Assembly (NCBI RefSeq): GCF_009900715.1
Contig: NZ_JAAAJC010000002.1
Coordinates: forward strand, 62,001 to 126,000
From: Halococcus salsus
Lineage (GTDB): Archaea; Halobacteriota; Halobacteria; Halobacteriales; Halococcaceae
Direction of reading: 5' to 3'
DNA: 64,000 nucleotides
Positions 33,741 to 42,196 of this stretch are shown here, one piece after another. The position numbers and the translations under genes are program-made. Under the pieces are notes generated by a model. It was given only the letters and a program-made list of their open reading frames with translations, had not been told where the DNA came from and made no database searches. Position 1 is the first letter of the stretch, and every line of letters begins with the position of its first letter.

Positions 33741-33761
33741 TGCTCGGTCGGGGATTTGAAC
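33741..33761 (-). repeat. Detached copy of the tRNA-Glu 3' end
   Basis: These 21 bases (TGCTCGGTCGGGGATTTGAAC on the plus strand) are identical to the 3' end of the tRNA-Glu gene at 33852-33872. The copy is followed by a fold-back: GGATTTGAACTTCGGAAG here and CTTCCGTGCTCAAATCC at about 33799-33815 form an inverted repeat around a CGCTCGCTACGCTCGCG-type palindrome. Confidence 0.75.
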
Positions 33762-33851
33762 TTCGGAAGACGGTCGCTCGCTACGCTCGCGCTGCGACTT
33801 CCGTGCTCAAATCCACCTCCCTGCGCGCTTCGCTCACTTCGTTCGCTGTAG

Positions 33852-33958
33852 TGCTCGGTCGGGGATTTGAACCCCGGTCATCGGCTCTCTTCCAAACCGG
33901 GCGCGAGCCCTCATTTGTCGAAAGGCCGAAATGATTGGCCGGACTACACCAACCGAGC
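33852..33958 (-). tRNA. tRNA-Glu (UUC) with a 32-base intron
   Basis: Acceptor stem GCTCGGT pairs with ACCGAGC, discriminator A, and the D-arm GTGTAGTCCGGCCAATC is typical of archaeal tRNA-Glu. The anticodon stem TCGGC/GCCGA holds CTTTCG...A with anticodon TTC. Between positions 37 and 38 lies a 32-base intron (33887-33918). The junction is a canonical bulge-helix-bulge: CUUU pairs with GAAG, the three-base bulges are CGA and AGA, and an intron stem CAAA/UUUG then GGGC/GCCC follows. The mature RNA is 75 bases. The gene depends on the splicing endonuclease. Confidence 0.93.
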
Positions 33959-34002
33959 GTAATTGATTCTCAGTATCGGGTACTGATAAACACTGTTGTT
34001 TG

Positions 34003-34731
34003 CTATCGGGAGTGGTCCGTCTTCTCACGACCTCTCGCGTTCTCGAGACACGTTTCGAGGGTGAAGTTTCCGGACGGCTGAACAGCAATGTGTCCGTGCT
34101 CGGCTCTACTGTGGCATCGTTTACAGAGAAGAACGAGATTTCGTTCGTCATGAGCACGTTCGAGCGCGACGCCGTTCGTCTCTCGAAACAGTCGAACAGG
34201 GATGATGTGATGGACATCGAGGCCTCGGTCCGCTCCGTCGTGGCCACAGTGTTGACAGACGGAGTCACGACCACGCACTCGTCTCCGTGCTTCCGTCCAT
34301 CCGGGACCGTACCGTCTGCTGTATCCACCGTTCCAGTTCGGGTTCCGTTCCCCGGCCGTGGAACGGCTCATCTTCCGACGGGTTTCCCGTGACCGGGAGA
34401 CGCCTTGCAAGGACCGAGAGATCTTCTCTCTGACGTCCGCCGGTAGTTCGGTGCCGTTCTTCGCTTCAGCCATCCGTCTACGCGTCGCCTCCGAAAACCG
34501 TCGGTCCTTCAACGAAGCAGCGATCCGCCGTTTTACAGCGTCGGGGCGCTCTCGACCATACAGGGGGTGGTCCTCGCCGCTTATTTCACGGGTTGGAATG
34601 TCGAACCGGTTCATATACGTGCGGACCGTCCTGGGCGAGACGTTGCATTCGTTGGCGATCGCTTCCTGTGTCAGCTCTTCGTCCCAATATTTGACATCGA
34701 GCCACCAACCGCTTCGATAGCGTCTCACCAT
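34003..34731 (-). CDS. HNH endonuclease with NUMOD3-like repeats (homing-endonuclease type)
   Basis: A 242-residue protein. The N-terminus has a helix-turn-helix (LTQEAIANECNVSPRTVRTY). Next come about four short repeats of the NUMOD3 kind (KRRIAASLKDR, RRRMAEAKNG, REKISRSLQG, RRKMSRSTAG), DNA-contact modules seen in intron-borne GIY-YIG and HNH nucleases. GERNPNWNGG then leads into the HNH domain: CQHCG, LDVHHIIPVRLF and LVLLCKRCHSRAEHG, with two zinc knuckles and the catalytic HH. It lies 44 bases upstream of the intron-containing tRNA-Glu on the same strand. It is probably a mobile or formerly mobile nuclease. Confidence 0.85.
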   Translation of the reverse strand: MVRRYRSGWWLDVKYWDEELTQEAIANECNVSPRTVRTYMNRFDIPTREISGEDHPLYGRERPDAVKRRIAASLKDRRFSEATRRRMAEAKNGTELPADVREKISRSLQGVSRSRETRRKMSRSTAGERNPNWNGGYSRRYGPGWTEARRRVRGRDSVCQHCGHDGADRGLDVHHIIPVRLFRETNGVALERAHDERNLVLLCKRCHSRAEHGHIAVQPSGNFTLETCLENARGREKTDHSR

Positions 34732-34759
34732 CGGCAGTAGCCGTTCGATCCGTTTCGAG

Positions 34760-34768
34760 TGATAAAGC
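34760..34768 (-). promoter_or_regulatory. TATA-like promoter of the HNH gene
   Basis: The minus strand reads GCTTTATCAC about 30-38 bases upstream of the ATG at 34731, leaving a leader of only a few bases. Confidence 0.4.
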
Positions 34769-34820
34769 CTCGGGCCGACCCCGTTTTCACAACCGTTGGA
34801 GTTCGACGGTGGCGGTCCGT

Positions 34821-36794
34821 CTATTTCCCCTCGAATTCGGGGTCCGAATCGCCCATGAACGCGGTGACACCCTCCATCAGGTCGTCGGTGTTGATGAGGT
34901 GGCCGAACGCCTGGGATTCGATCTCCAGGCCGGCCTCGGTGTCCTCCCAGCCCCGGAGCATCGCGCGTTTGGTGAGCTTCTGGGCCACCGGCGGGCCGGC
35001 CGCGAGGTCGGCGGCGAGGTCGTGGGCGGCGTCCCGGAACTCGTTCTTCGAGACCACGTCGGTGACGAAGCCGTAGTCAGCCATCTCCGCCGCGTCGTAG
35101 CGCTCGGCGGTGAGGATGATCTCCTTCGCGCGGCCCTCGCCGACGATGTGCTGGAGACGCTGTGTGCCGCCCCAGCCGGGCAGGAGCCCCAGGTTCAGTT
35201 CGGGCTGGCCGAACTGCGAGCGCTCGGTGGCGATCCGGAGGTCCGCACACATCGCGAGCTCCATCCCGCCGCCGAGACAGTAGCCGTCGATGGCCGCCAC
35301 GACCGGCATCGGGCACTCCTCCAGCTTGCCGAAGGTCTCCTTGCCCTTCTTCGAGAGCTCGATGGCTTCGAGCGGCTCGGCGCTCGCCGCCATCGATTGT
35401 ACATCTGCACCCGCCGAGAAGGCGTCGTCGCCCGCGCCCGTGATCAGGATCGTGCGCACCTCGTCGTCGTCCTCGAACAGCTCGATGGCGGCGGCGAGCT
35501 CGTCGAGCACGTCCATGTTGATGGTGTTCATCCGGTGGGGGCGGTCGATGACGATCTCGCCAACCATGTCGCCCGGATACTCGATGCCGACCGTCTCGAA
35601 CTCGATCGTGTCGCCGTCACCGTCGTCCGAGCCCGCGTAGAAGCCCTCGCCGGCGAGCTCGTCGAGCGCGGGTGCGGGTTCGTAGCGCGCCGCGCCGGTC
35701 TCCTCGTGGAGCTCCGAGAGCGTCTCGTGGAGCGAGTCGAGCCCCGCCTCGTCGGCGAGCTTCGCGGGGCCGTTCGGGAACCCGGCCCCCAGCATCACGG
35801 CCTCGTCGATGTCCGCGGCGGGCGCGACGTCGTTCCCGACGAGCTTCGCGACCTCGTTGGCCATCACCGCGAGCAGTCGTGCCTCGATCTCCTCGGTGCC
35901 CGCGTCGGTCGGGATGTCCGCGCCGTCGCCGTTCTCGTAGTCGTAGAAGCCCTTGCCCGTCTTCTTCCCGAGCTCCTCGGCCTCGACCTTCGATTCGAGC
36001 AGCGGGCACGGTGCGTAGGCATCCCCGAGCACGTCGTGCATGTATTCGAGGACGTGATAGCCCACGTCGATCCCCACCTGGTCGGCGAGTTCGAAGCTCC
36101 CCATCGGGAGCCCCATGTCGAACTTCGTGGTGCTGTCGACTTCCGCCATCGTCGCCACGTCGTCTTCGACCAGCCACGCCGCCTCGTTCATCAACGGCAC
36201 CAGCACGCGATTGACGATGAAACCCGGACTGTCCTTCCGAACCCGAACTGGTGTCTTGCCGAAGTTCTCGGCGAGCGCCTCGATCGTGTCGAGGGTCTCG
36301 TCGGCGGTGTGCTCGCCCGAGATGACCTCCACGAGCTGCATCCTGACCGGGGGGTTGAAGAAGTGCATCCCGCAGAACTGGCCCGGACGCTCCGTGACCT
36401 CCGCGAGGTCGGTGATCGAGAGCGAGGAGGTGTTGGTGGCGAACAGCGCTTCTTCGGGCGCGTACTGTTCGACCTCCTGGTAGACGTCCTGTTTGATGTC
36501 CATCTTCTCGGGGACCACCTCGATGATCACGTCCGTGTTCGAGACGGTCTCCTCGACGTCGACCAGCGTCGTCACACGGTCGAGCGCGGCCTCGGCCTCC
36601 TCCTCGGTCAACTGGCCCTTCTCCTCGAGCTTGCCGACGCTCCACTCGAGCTGGTCGTACCCCTTTTCAACTAGCTCCTCGTTGATATCGCGCAGCCGGA
36701 CGTCGTAGCCCGCGAGCGCAGCGACCTCGGCGATGCCGTGACCCATGTTCCCCGCGCCGAGCACGGCAACGGTCTCGATGTCGTCGACGTTCAT
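34821..36794 (-). CDS. 3-hydroxyacyl-CoA dehydrogenase / enoyl-CoA hydratase fusion
   Basis: A 657-residue bifunctional beta-oxidation enzyme. The N-terminal dehydrogenase has the NAD motif VAVLGAGNMGHGIAEVAALA (residues 9-28), NTSSLSITDLA, FCGMHFFNPP with the catalytic histidine, and KDSPGFIVNRV. The C-terminal crotonase (from about 400) has GAGDDAFSAGADVQSM, CLGGGMELAMCADLRIA and FGQPELNLGLLPGWGGTQRL with the catalytic Glu. Domain order is dehydrogenase then hydratase, the reverse of bacterial FadB and the usual archaeal form. It is monocistronic. It converts enoyl-CoA to 3-ketoacyl-CoA in the cytoplasm. Confidence 0.95.
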   Translation of the reverse strand: MNVDDIETVAVLGAGNMGHGIAEVAALAGYDVRLRDINEELVEKGYDQLEWSVGKLEEKGQLTEEEAEAALDRVTTLVDVEETVSNTDVIIEVVPEKMDIKQDVYQEVEQYAPEEALFATNTSSLSITDLAEVTERPGQFCGMHFFNPPVRMQLVEVISGEHTADETLDTIEALAENFGKTPVRVRKDSPGFIVNRVLVPLMNEAAWLVEDDVATMAEVDSTTKFDMGLPMGSFELADQVGIDVGYHVLEYMHDVLGDAYAPCPLLESKVEAEELGKKTGKGFYDYENGDGADIPTDAGTEEIEARLLAVMANEVAKLVGNDVAPAADIDEAVMLGAGFPNGPAKLADEAGLDSLHETLSELHEETGAARYEPAPALDELAGEGFYAGSDDGDGDTIEFETVGIEYPGDMVGEIVIDRPHRMNTINMDVLDELAAAIELFEDDDEVRTILITGAGDDAFSAGADVQSMAASAEPLEAIELSKKGKETFGKLEECPMPVVAAIDGYCLGGGMELAMCADLRIATERSQFGQPELNLGLLPGWGGTQRLQHIVGEGRAKEIILTAERYDAAEMADYGFVTDVVSKNEFRDAAHDLAADLAAGPPVAQKLTKRAMLRGWEDTEAGLEIESQAFGHLINTDDLMEGVTAFMGDSDPEFEGK

Positions 36795-36994
36795 GATTCA
36801 CCGTTACAACTCGCTCGCGGGATTTCAACGTTTCCGTCCGGCCGGCTCCCGGTTCACGACCGCGCCGGTCGAAGCGCGACGAACCGATCGCTAACAACTC
36901 GATTCGAGTTTATTTTCGAGTGCGACGACGAGCGCGGAGCCGGCTTCGCCGATGACACGACTCAAGCGGCTCGCGACCCTCGATCGACCACCGA

Positions 36995-37558
36995 ATGGAC
37001 GAACTCACCCAGGACCCGGTGATGGCCGAACTCGTCGCGGAGTACGGTCCCCTCGAACTCGACCCCGCCGAGAGCGAGTTCGAACGGCTCGTGATATCGA
37101 TCATCAACCAGTCCGTCTCGACGGCCTCGGCCAACGCCGTTCGCGAGCGGACCTTCGCGCTGTTCGACGAGATCACCCCCGAGGCGGTGCTCGCGGCCGA
37201 CGAGGAGACCCTCGTCGAGGCGGGCCTCGGGAAGGCCAAGACCGAGTACATCAGGAACGCCGCCGAGGCGTTCATCGAACGCGACCTGACCCGTGCGGGG
37301 CTCGCCGACGCCACCGACCAGGAGGTCATCGACGAGCTCGCCGAGATCCACGGGATCGGCGAGTGGACCGGCCGGATGTACCTGATCTTCGCGCTCGGGC
37401 GCGAGGACGTCTTTCCGGTGGGGGACCTCGCCGTTCGGCGGGCGATGGAGTCGCTCTACGGCGAGATGAGCCGAGCCGAGATGCGCGAGTTCGCCGAGCG
37501 CTGGGAGCCCCACCGTTCGCTCGCGACGCTCTACCTCTGGGAACACTACGAGTCGTAG
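36995..37558 (+). CDS. DNA-3-methyladenine glycosylase (HhH-GPD, AlkA type)
   Basis: A 187-residue base-excision repair glycosylase removing alkylated purines. The helix-hairpin-helix is ELAEIHGIGEWTGRMYLIF, and the catalytic Asp follows in DVFPVGDLAVRRAMESLYG. The N-terminal half has FERLVISIINQSVSTASANA, typical of the family. It is shorter than E. coli AlkA because the N-terminal domain is missing, as in many archaeal members. A TTTATTTTCG box at about 36908-36917 is the probable promoter. It converges with the RimK-type gene, with one base between the stops. Confidence 0.9.
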   Translation: MDELTQDPVMAELVAEYGPLELDPAESEFERLVISIINQSVSTASANAVRERTFALFDEITPEAVLAADEETLVEAGLGKAKTEYIRNAAEAFIERDLTRAGLADATDQEVIDELAEIHGIGEWTGRMYLIFALGREDVFPVGDLAVRRAMESLYGEMSRAEMREFAERWEPHRSLATLYLWEHYES

Positions 37559-37559
37559 T

Positions 37560-38912
37560 TCACTCTTCGAGGACGTCCTCGTCCGGCTGGGGCTGGTCGC
37601 TGTCGGACCGCCGCCGAACGTCGACCTGGTAGTGTTTCAGGATGTCCCGACCCAACAGGAGCGGGTAGTTCATGTGACTCCGGTCCTCGACGCTCGCGGT
37701 CACGGTGTGTTGGGTACCCCCGATCCCGACCACGAGGTCGACCACCGGCCGCGCCTTTCCGGATTTCTGGCTGCCCGAACGAACCCTCGTGAGACTCTTT
37801 ATCGGCCCGGCACCGATCGTAGCCGCGAGCGAGGTGTCGATGCTGGTTCTAGTCGCCCCCGTGTCCGACTTGGCGAGCGTCGACTGCGACCCGCTGGTCC
37901 CGCTGACCACCACGTCCTCGATGTAGCCGATGGTCGGTGTCTCGCCGGGCGCGGGCCGTTCCTCGCGCGGCATCGACGACGGCGTGGAGTCGTCGAGGGT
38001 TCCCGAGAGCTCGCGCACCCGGTCGTCGTCGACGCTGCCGCCGACGTGTTCGACGGCGAGCTTCGCGATGTAGGGAGCCGGACTCTTCCCGGTGGCTTCG
38101 TAGAGCCCCTTGAACCCCGCCGTCGGGTTCATCTCGAGGACGTACCAGCCGTCGTTGGCCTCCACGAGGTCGACGCCCACGTAGTCCAGATCGATCACGT
38201 CGGCGGCGTAGAGCGCGGTCTCGCGCGCTTCGTCGGGGATCTCGTCGGTGACGTCCTCGACCGCCCCGCCGAGCGCGACGTTGGTTCGCCAGTCGCCCTC
38301 GGGGGCGTAGCGGTGCATCGCGCCGATGATCCGGTCGCCGACGACGTACACGCGAAGGTCGCGGTGCTGGGTCTCGTCGCGCTCGATGAGCTCCTGGAGG
38401 AACGCCTGCCGGTTCCCCACTCGGGGGTTGACGGGGTCGCTCAGGTCGACCTTCCACGTCCCGCCGCCGTGGGTGCCGATGGCGGTCTTGTAGACGCCGA
38501 CGTCACCGAAGCGCTCTCGCCCCCGGTTCAACCGGTCGTTCGAGAGCGCGAGCAGCGCGTCCGGCACCCGCACGTTCCAATCGGCGAGCGTCGCCGCGGT
38601 CGCGAACTTGTGGATCGCGGTGAGGGTGGCACCCGGCCGGTTCAGCATCGGGCGGATCCGTTCGAAGGTGGCCGCCAGCCCCAGCCCCTCGGCGGGCTCC
38701 TCGGTGTTCGAGAGCAGGAGCCGGTTGGCAACCACGTCGACGTCGGGTTCGAGGCTCACCTCGCCGTCCCGGATCGAGACCGCGGTGTTCTCCCGACGGA
38801 GCCAGACGGGCTCGTGACCGAGATCCTCGACCGCGTTGAGGATCGCCTTGGTCTCCTTGCTGTTGTGGAGGCTCAACACGCCGACACGAACCGCGTCGTT
38901 GGAGGATTCCAT
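37560..38912 (-). CDS. RimK-type ATP-grasp ligase fused to a retropepsin-like protease domain
   Basis: A 450-residue two-domain protein. Residues 1-300 are an ATP-grasp amino-acid ligase of the RimK/LysX kind: VGVLSLHNSKETKAI, FATAATLADWNVRVPDALLA, VYKTAIGTHGGGTWKVD and the metal-ligand DLVEANDGWYVLEMNPTAGF. After a linker, residues 325-435 form the ATP-dependent protease-like domain of the RimB type: TLAKSDTGATRTSIDTSLAA with an aspartic-protease-like D(S/T)GA motif, and LLLGRDILKHYQVDV. Such ligase and protease pairs are thought to attach and trim amino-acid tags. Start chosen at ATG 38912; an upstream codon adds only MPRARPRNG. Confidence 0.85.
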   Translation of the reverse strand: MESSNDAVRVGVLSLHNSKETKAILNAVEDLGHEPVWLRRENTAVSIRDGEVSLEPDVDVVANRLLLSNTEEPAEGLGLAATFERIRPMLNRPGATLTAIHKFATAATLADWNVRVPDALLALSNDRLNRGRERFGDVGVYKTAIGTHGGGTWKVDLSDPVNPRVGNRQAFLQELIERDETQHRDLRVYVVGDRIIGAMHRYAPEGDWRTNVALGGAVEDVTDEIPDEARETALYAADVIDLDYVGVDLVEANDGWYVLEMNPTAGFKGLYEATGKSPAPYIAKLAVEHVGGSVDDDRVRELSGTLDDSTPSSMPREERPAPGETPTIGYIEDVVVSGTSGSQSTLAKSDTGATRTSIDTSLAATIGAGPIKSLTRVRSGSQKSGKARPVVDLVVGIGGTQHTVTASVEDRSHMNYPLLLGRDILKHYQVDVRRRSDSDQPQPDEDVLEE

Positions 38913-39020
38913 GCCGTTCCTTGGTCGAGCCCGAGGCAAAGTTGTAGCGATGCGCCGTGGTCTCGAACGAGTGAAACCGGAGACGGGAGGGCTTTAGGGG
39001 TGGTTCACCTTCGAGGGGCA

Positions 39021-40037
39021 ATGGCCGAGGGCGCGTTCACGTACAACGGCGGGAAGGTCGAACCGGGCGAGACCCAGAACATCAGATACGGTATCAGCGA
39101 GACCTACATGGGCGACCCCGTCCGGATCCCGGTCACCATCGTCAACGGCGCGGAGCCCGGCCCGACGGCCTTCCTCAGCGCGGCGGCCCATGGCGACGAG
39201 CTCAACGGCGTCGAGGTCGTTCGAACCGTCGCCCACGACTGGGACCACACCGACCTCCACGGAACGCTGGTCTGTCTCCCCGTCCTGAACGTCCCGGGTT
39301 TCCTCGCCCAGCAGCGCTACCTCCCGATCTACGACCGCGACCTCAACCGGTCGTTCCCCGGGAGCGAGACCGGCACGAGCGCGCGTCGGATGGCCCACCG
39401 GATCTTCGAGAACTTCATCGCACCCTGCGACCTCGGGCTCGACTTCCACACCTCGACCCGCGGGCGGACCAATATGCTCCACGTCCGGGCCGACACCGGG
39501 GAGGAGGCGGTCGAGCGCGTCGCCAAAGCGTTCGCCTCGAACGTCGTCATCGGCGGTTCGGGACCGGACGGCACCCTCCGTGGCGAGGCGAGCGCGAGCG
39601 GTACACCCACGATCACCATCGAGATGGGCGAGGCCCACCGCTTCCAACGCGAGCTCATCGACCGCGCGCTCGCGGGGGTCGAGAGCGTGCTCGCGGAGTT
39701 CGGAATGCGACGGACGAGCGCCGTTCGGTGGCCCGGCTGGCGCACCGTGATCGACGGAAGCTCGGCGAAAACGTGGCTCCGGGCGGATACCGGCGGACTC
39801 GTCGACATGCACCACGACGGCGGCGACCTCGTTCGCGAGGGCGAACGGGTCTGTACCATCACCGACCCGTTCATGACCGAGTCCGAGACCGTCCGCGCGC
39901 CCTTCACGGGACTGCTCGTCGGCGTGCTCGAAAACCCGCTCGTCTATCCCGGCAACCCGCTGTGTCACCTCGTCGAGCTCGACACCTCGACCCGCCACGC
40001 GCTCGAACGCGACCTGTCACGAACCGCGCCCGCCTGA
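39021..40037 (+). CDS. Succinylglutamate desuccinylase/aspartoacylase family metallopeptidase with C-terminal biotinyl-lipoyl-like domain
   Basis: A 338-residue zinc amidohydrolase. The zinc site starts in SAAAHGDELNGVEVVRT (His and Glu) and is completed in DLGLDFHTSTRGRTN. RYLPIYDRDLNRSFPGS carries the substrate arginines, and TITIEMGEAHRFQ has the catalytic Glu. The last 80 residues (DGGDLVREGERVCTITDP, RAPFTGLLVGVLENPLVYPG) resemble a beta-barrel lipoyl-like cap. It is divergent from the RimK-protease fusion, 108 bases apart, as seen for this pair elsewhere. The likely role is cleavage of an amide bond in an acylated amino acid or ligase-made tag. Confidence 0.88.
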   Translation: MAEGAFTYNGGKVEPGETQNIRYGISETYMGDPVRIPVTIVNGAEPGPTAFLSAAAHGDELNGVEVVRTVAHDWDHTDLHGTLVCLPVLNVPGFLAQQRYLPIYDRDLNRSFPGSETGTSARRMAHRIFENFIAPCDLGLDFHTSTRGRTNMLHVRADTGEEAVERVAKAFASNVVIGGSGPDGTLRGEASASGTPTITIEMGEAHRFQRELIDRALAGVESVLAEFGMRRTSAVRWPGWRTVIDGSSAKTWLRADTGGLVDMHHDGGDLVREGERVCTITDPFMTESETVRAPFTGLLVGVLENPLVYPGNPLCHLVELDTSTRHALERDLSRTAPA

Positions 40038-40045
40038 GCTCCCGG

Positions 40046-41011
40046 TCAGTGGTCGTGGGCGGTGAGGTGGGGGTGGTGGGTGTTCGCGGGACAGCACTCG
40101 ACCGTGGCGTGGTCGACGCCCGCCTCGGCCAGCACGTCGTGGACCTGCCGGGTCACCGATTCGCGGTCGACGCCCTCCACCGCGGTCTCGACGTGGGTCG
40201 TGGCGACCGTGATCTGCGAGCAGACCTGCCAGGCGTGGAGGTCCGTCACGCCGGTGACACCGTCGACCTCGGCGATCGCCGTCCGGACCGCCTCGCTGTC
40301 GAACGGGGTCCGGTGGAGGAAGATCGCGCCGCTGCCGCGGAGGAGTTTGCCGGCGCTCCAGAGCACCACGAGCGCGATCAGGCCGGCGGTGATGGGGTCG
40401 ATGACGCTCACCCCAGTGTACTCGACCGCGAGCACCGAGACGATCACCGCGACGGAACCGCCGGCGTCGCCCAGGAGGTGATAGAACGCACCGCGCTCGT
40501 TGAGGCTCATCTCGCCGCCTTCGAGCACGAGCACCGACCCGAGGTTCACCGCCAGACCGAACCCCGCGATGAGGAGCGTGGGACCGGTCGCGATGCCGAC
40601 GGGGTCGATGAAGCGCTGGACGGCCTCGTAGACGATGAAGACCACCATCGGGACGAGGAGCGCGCCGTTGACGAACGCCGAGAGGGGTTCGAGGCGGTGG
40701 AGGCCGAACGACCAGCGGTCGGACGTCTCGGCGTTCGTGGCGACGTGGGAGGCGGCGAACGCCATCACGTACGCGAGCGCGTCGAACAGCATGTGGACCG
40801 CGTCGCTCAGGAGCGCGACGGAGCCGAACAGCAGCCCACCGGCGAGTTCGGCGACGAACCCGACGACGTTGATACCGGCGACGAGCGCGAGTGTTCGAGT
40901 GCTGGCGTCGTCGCCGTGGCCGTGTCCGTGGCTGTGGTCGTGCCCGTGGTCATCGTGTCCGGCCCCGCCGCCGGTCGACGAGCCGCTGGCGTGTGACGAC
41001 CCGTTGGACAT
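40046..41011 (-). CDS. Cation diffusion facilitator family zinc exporter
   Basis: A 321-residue CDF transporter with six helices. The His/Asp-rich N-terminus (GHDDHGHDHSHGHGHG) would bind Zn2+. The binding site residues are visible in SVALLSDAVHMLFDALAY (TM2, D and HxxxD) and FYHLLGDAGGS (TM5, HxxxD), the HD-HD type for zinc. The cytoplasmic C-terminal domain has DLHAWQVCSQITVATTHV and ends in a second His cluster, CCPANTHHPHLTAHDH. It exports Zn2+ by proton exchange and is monocistronic. Confidence 0.93.
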   Translation of the reverse strand: MSNGSSHASGSSTGGGAGHDDHGHDHSHGHGHGDDASTRTLALVAGINVVGFVAELAGGLLFGSVALLSDAVHMLFDALAYVMAFAASHVATNAETSDRWSFGLHRLEPLSAFVNGALLVPMVVFIVYEAVQRFIDPVGIATGPTLLIAGFGLAVNLGSVLVLEGGEMSLNERGAFYHLLGDAGGSVAVIVSVLAVEYTGVSVIDPITAGLIALVVLWSAGKLLRGSGAIFLHRTPFDSEAVRTAIAEVDGVTGVTDLHAWQVCSQITVATTHVETAVEGVDRESVTRQVHDVLAEAGVDHATVECCPANTHHPHLTAHDH

Positions 41012-41282
41012 GGAAGGAGGTAGAACTCGACGTCATATTAAATCTACTGCCATCAAACCGGGTTTCGGTATTTATCGTTGATAAAAATTCGACGTTCTGT
41101 TAGCAAAAAGTTGGGCGCATCTGGTCGTTCGTCGCTTGAATAGATCGCCGGATACGGCTGTGTGGTTGATCTTCGGAACCGAAATTCCTCAGTAGTGGAT
41201 ATTCGTTTCCTGAAATCATCTGCAATGAATATATCGTGTATTAGGGGAAGATAGATACGCGACGTCGGTCGAGCGAGTACAC

Positions 41283-41483
41283 ATGGGAACTGCTTCGGGA
41301 GCCAGCGACGTCGGGACCACGTGTCGAACCGCGGTGACGGAGGTCTGGCCGGGCGAGTTCGAACTCAGGATCGAGACCGGGCGCGGGGACACCCCGACGA
41401 CGACGGTCCACACGCTCGACGCCGCCCAGCTCGACGCGCTCGGCGACCACATCGGGGACGCGCTCCGGGACGCCGACAGATGA
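41283..41483 (+). CDS. Small hypothetical protein
   Basis: A 66-residue acidic protein with a probable strand-strand-helix layout (VTEVWPGEFELRIETG, then TTTVHTLDAAQLDALGDHIG). The composition is haloarchaeal. A CBS-domain gene follows 25 bases later on the same strand, so they may be co-transcribed. No family is recognised. Confidence 0.6.
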   Translation: MGTASGASDVGTTCRTAVTEVWPGEFELRIETGRGDTPTTTVHTLDAAQLDALGDHIGDALRDADR

Positions 41484-41508
41484 CGACGTTCGTGCGCCGC
41501 GCTCTCGG

Positions 41509-41907
41509 ATGATCGAAACCCTCGTTGCCGAGGTCATGACCGCACCCGCCTCGACCATCGAGGCCACGGCGACGGCTGCCGAGGCCGCCGAACGCCTCCG
41601 CGACCGTGCGGTCGGCTCGCTCGTCGTGGTCGGGGACGACGGGATAGCGGGGATCGTCGTCGAGTCCGACATCGTCGTGCTCGTCGCCGAGCACCGCGAT
41701 CCGGGGCTGCCGGTCTCGTCGGTCATGACCACCCCGGTGGTGGTGGTCGAGAGCGGGGCTCACATCGCCGCGGCCGCCGAGCGGATGCAGGACCACGGGA
41801 TCAAGCGACTCCCCGTGGTCGACGACGGCGACCTCGTCGGCGTGGTCACGACCACCGACCTCGCGTACTACCTCCCCCGCTACCGCACCGAGATCGTCGA
41901 GAACTGA
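41509..41907 (+). CDS. CBS-pair domain protein
   Basis: A 132-residue protein made only of two CBS domains (about 8-65 and 70-128). Typical strings are GSLVVVGDDGIAGIVVESDI and HGIKRLPVVDDGDLVGVVTT. Stand-alone CBS pairs bind adenine nucleotides and sense energy state. The partner protein is unknown. Confidence 0.88.
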   Translation: MIETLVAEVMTAPASTIEATATAAEAAERLRDRAVGSLVVVGDDGIAGIVVESDIVVLVAEHRDPGLPVSSVMTTPVVVVESGAHIAAAAERMQDHGIKRLPVVDDGDLVGVVTTTDLAYYLPRYRTEIVEN

Positions 41908-41954
41908 CAGCTATCGGGACCCATCGACCTCGACCCGCTACGCCCGTTCGGGGA

Positions 41955-41963
41955 AAGCTTATG
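41955..41963 (+). promoter_or_regulatory. TATA-like promoter of the small zinc-knuckle gene
   Basis: AAGCTTATG lies about 25-33 bases before the ATG at 41988. That fits a leaderless transcript and favours this start over the in-frame ATG at 41961, which is inside the box. Confidence 0.4.
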
Positions 41964-41987
41964 CCCCCGTGCTTCGGAGTCCTGGGT

Positions 41988-42149
41988 ATGGGTTCCCTCA
42001 TGGACGAACGTGTTGGTTCCAGCGAGAACATCGAGGTCGGGGAGGTCCGGAAGTGTCGGGTTCACGGACTGTTGTTCGACGCCGATATCGCCGAGATATG
42101 TCCGATGTGCGAGTTCGAACGTACCGACCGGATCGCCAACGGATCCTGA
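41988..42149 (+). CDS. Small zinc-knuckle protein
   Basis: A 53-residue acidic protein. A single CRVHG and a CPMCEFE pair give a C-x2-H ... C-x2-C zinc site separated by 16 residues (HGLLFDADIAEI between). It converges with the copper ATPase gene. Micro-proteins of this pattern are frequent in halophiles and mostly uncharacterised. Another ATG at 42000 is possible. Confidence 0.6.
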   Translation: MGSLMDERVGSSENIEVGEVRKCRVHGLLFDADIAEICPMCEFERTDRIANGS

Positions 42150-42196
42150 ACGCCGACGAGAGCGGTCCCGTCGGGACTGGTACTCTTTTCCGGTCT

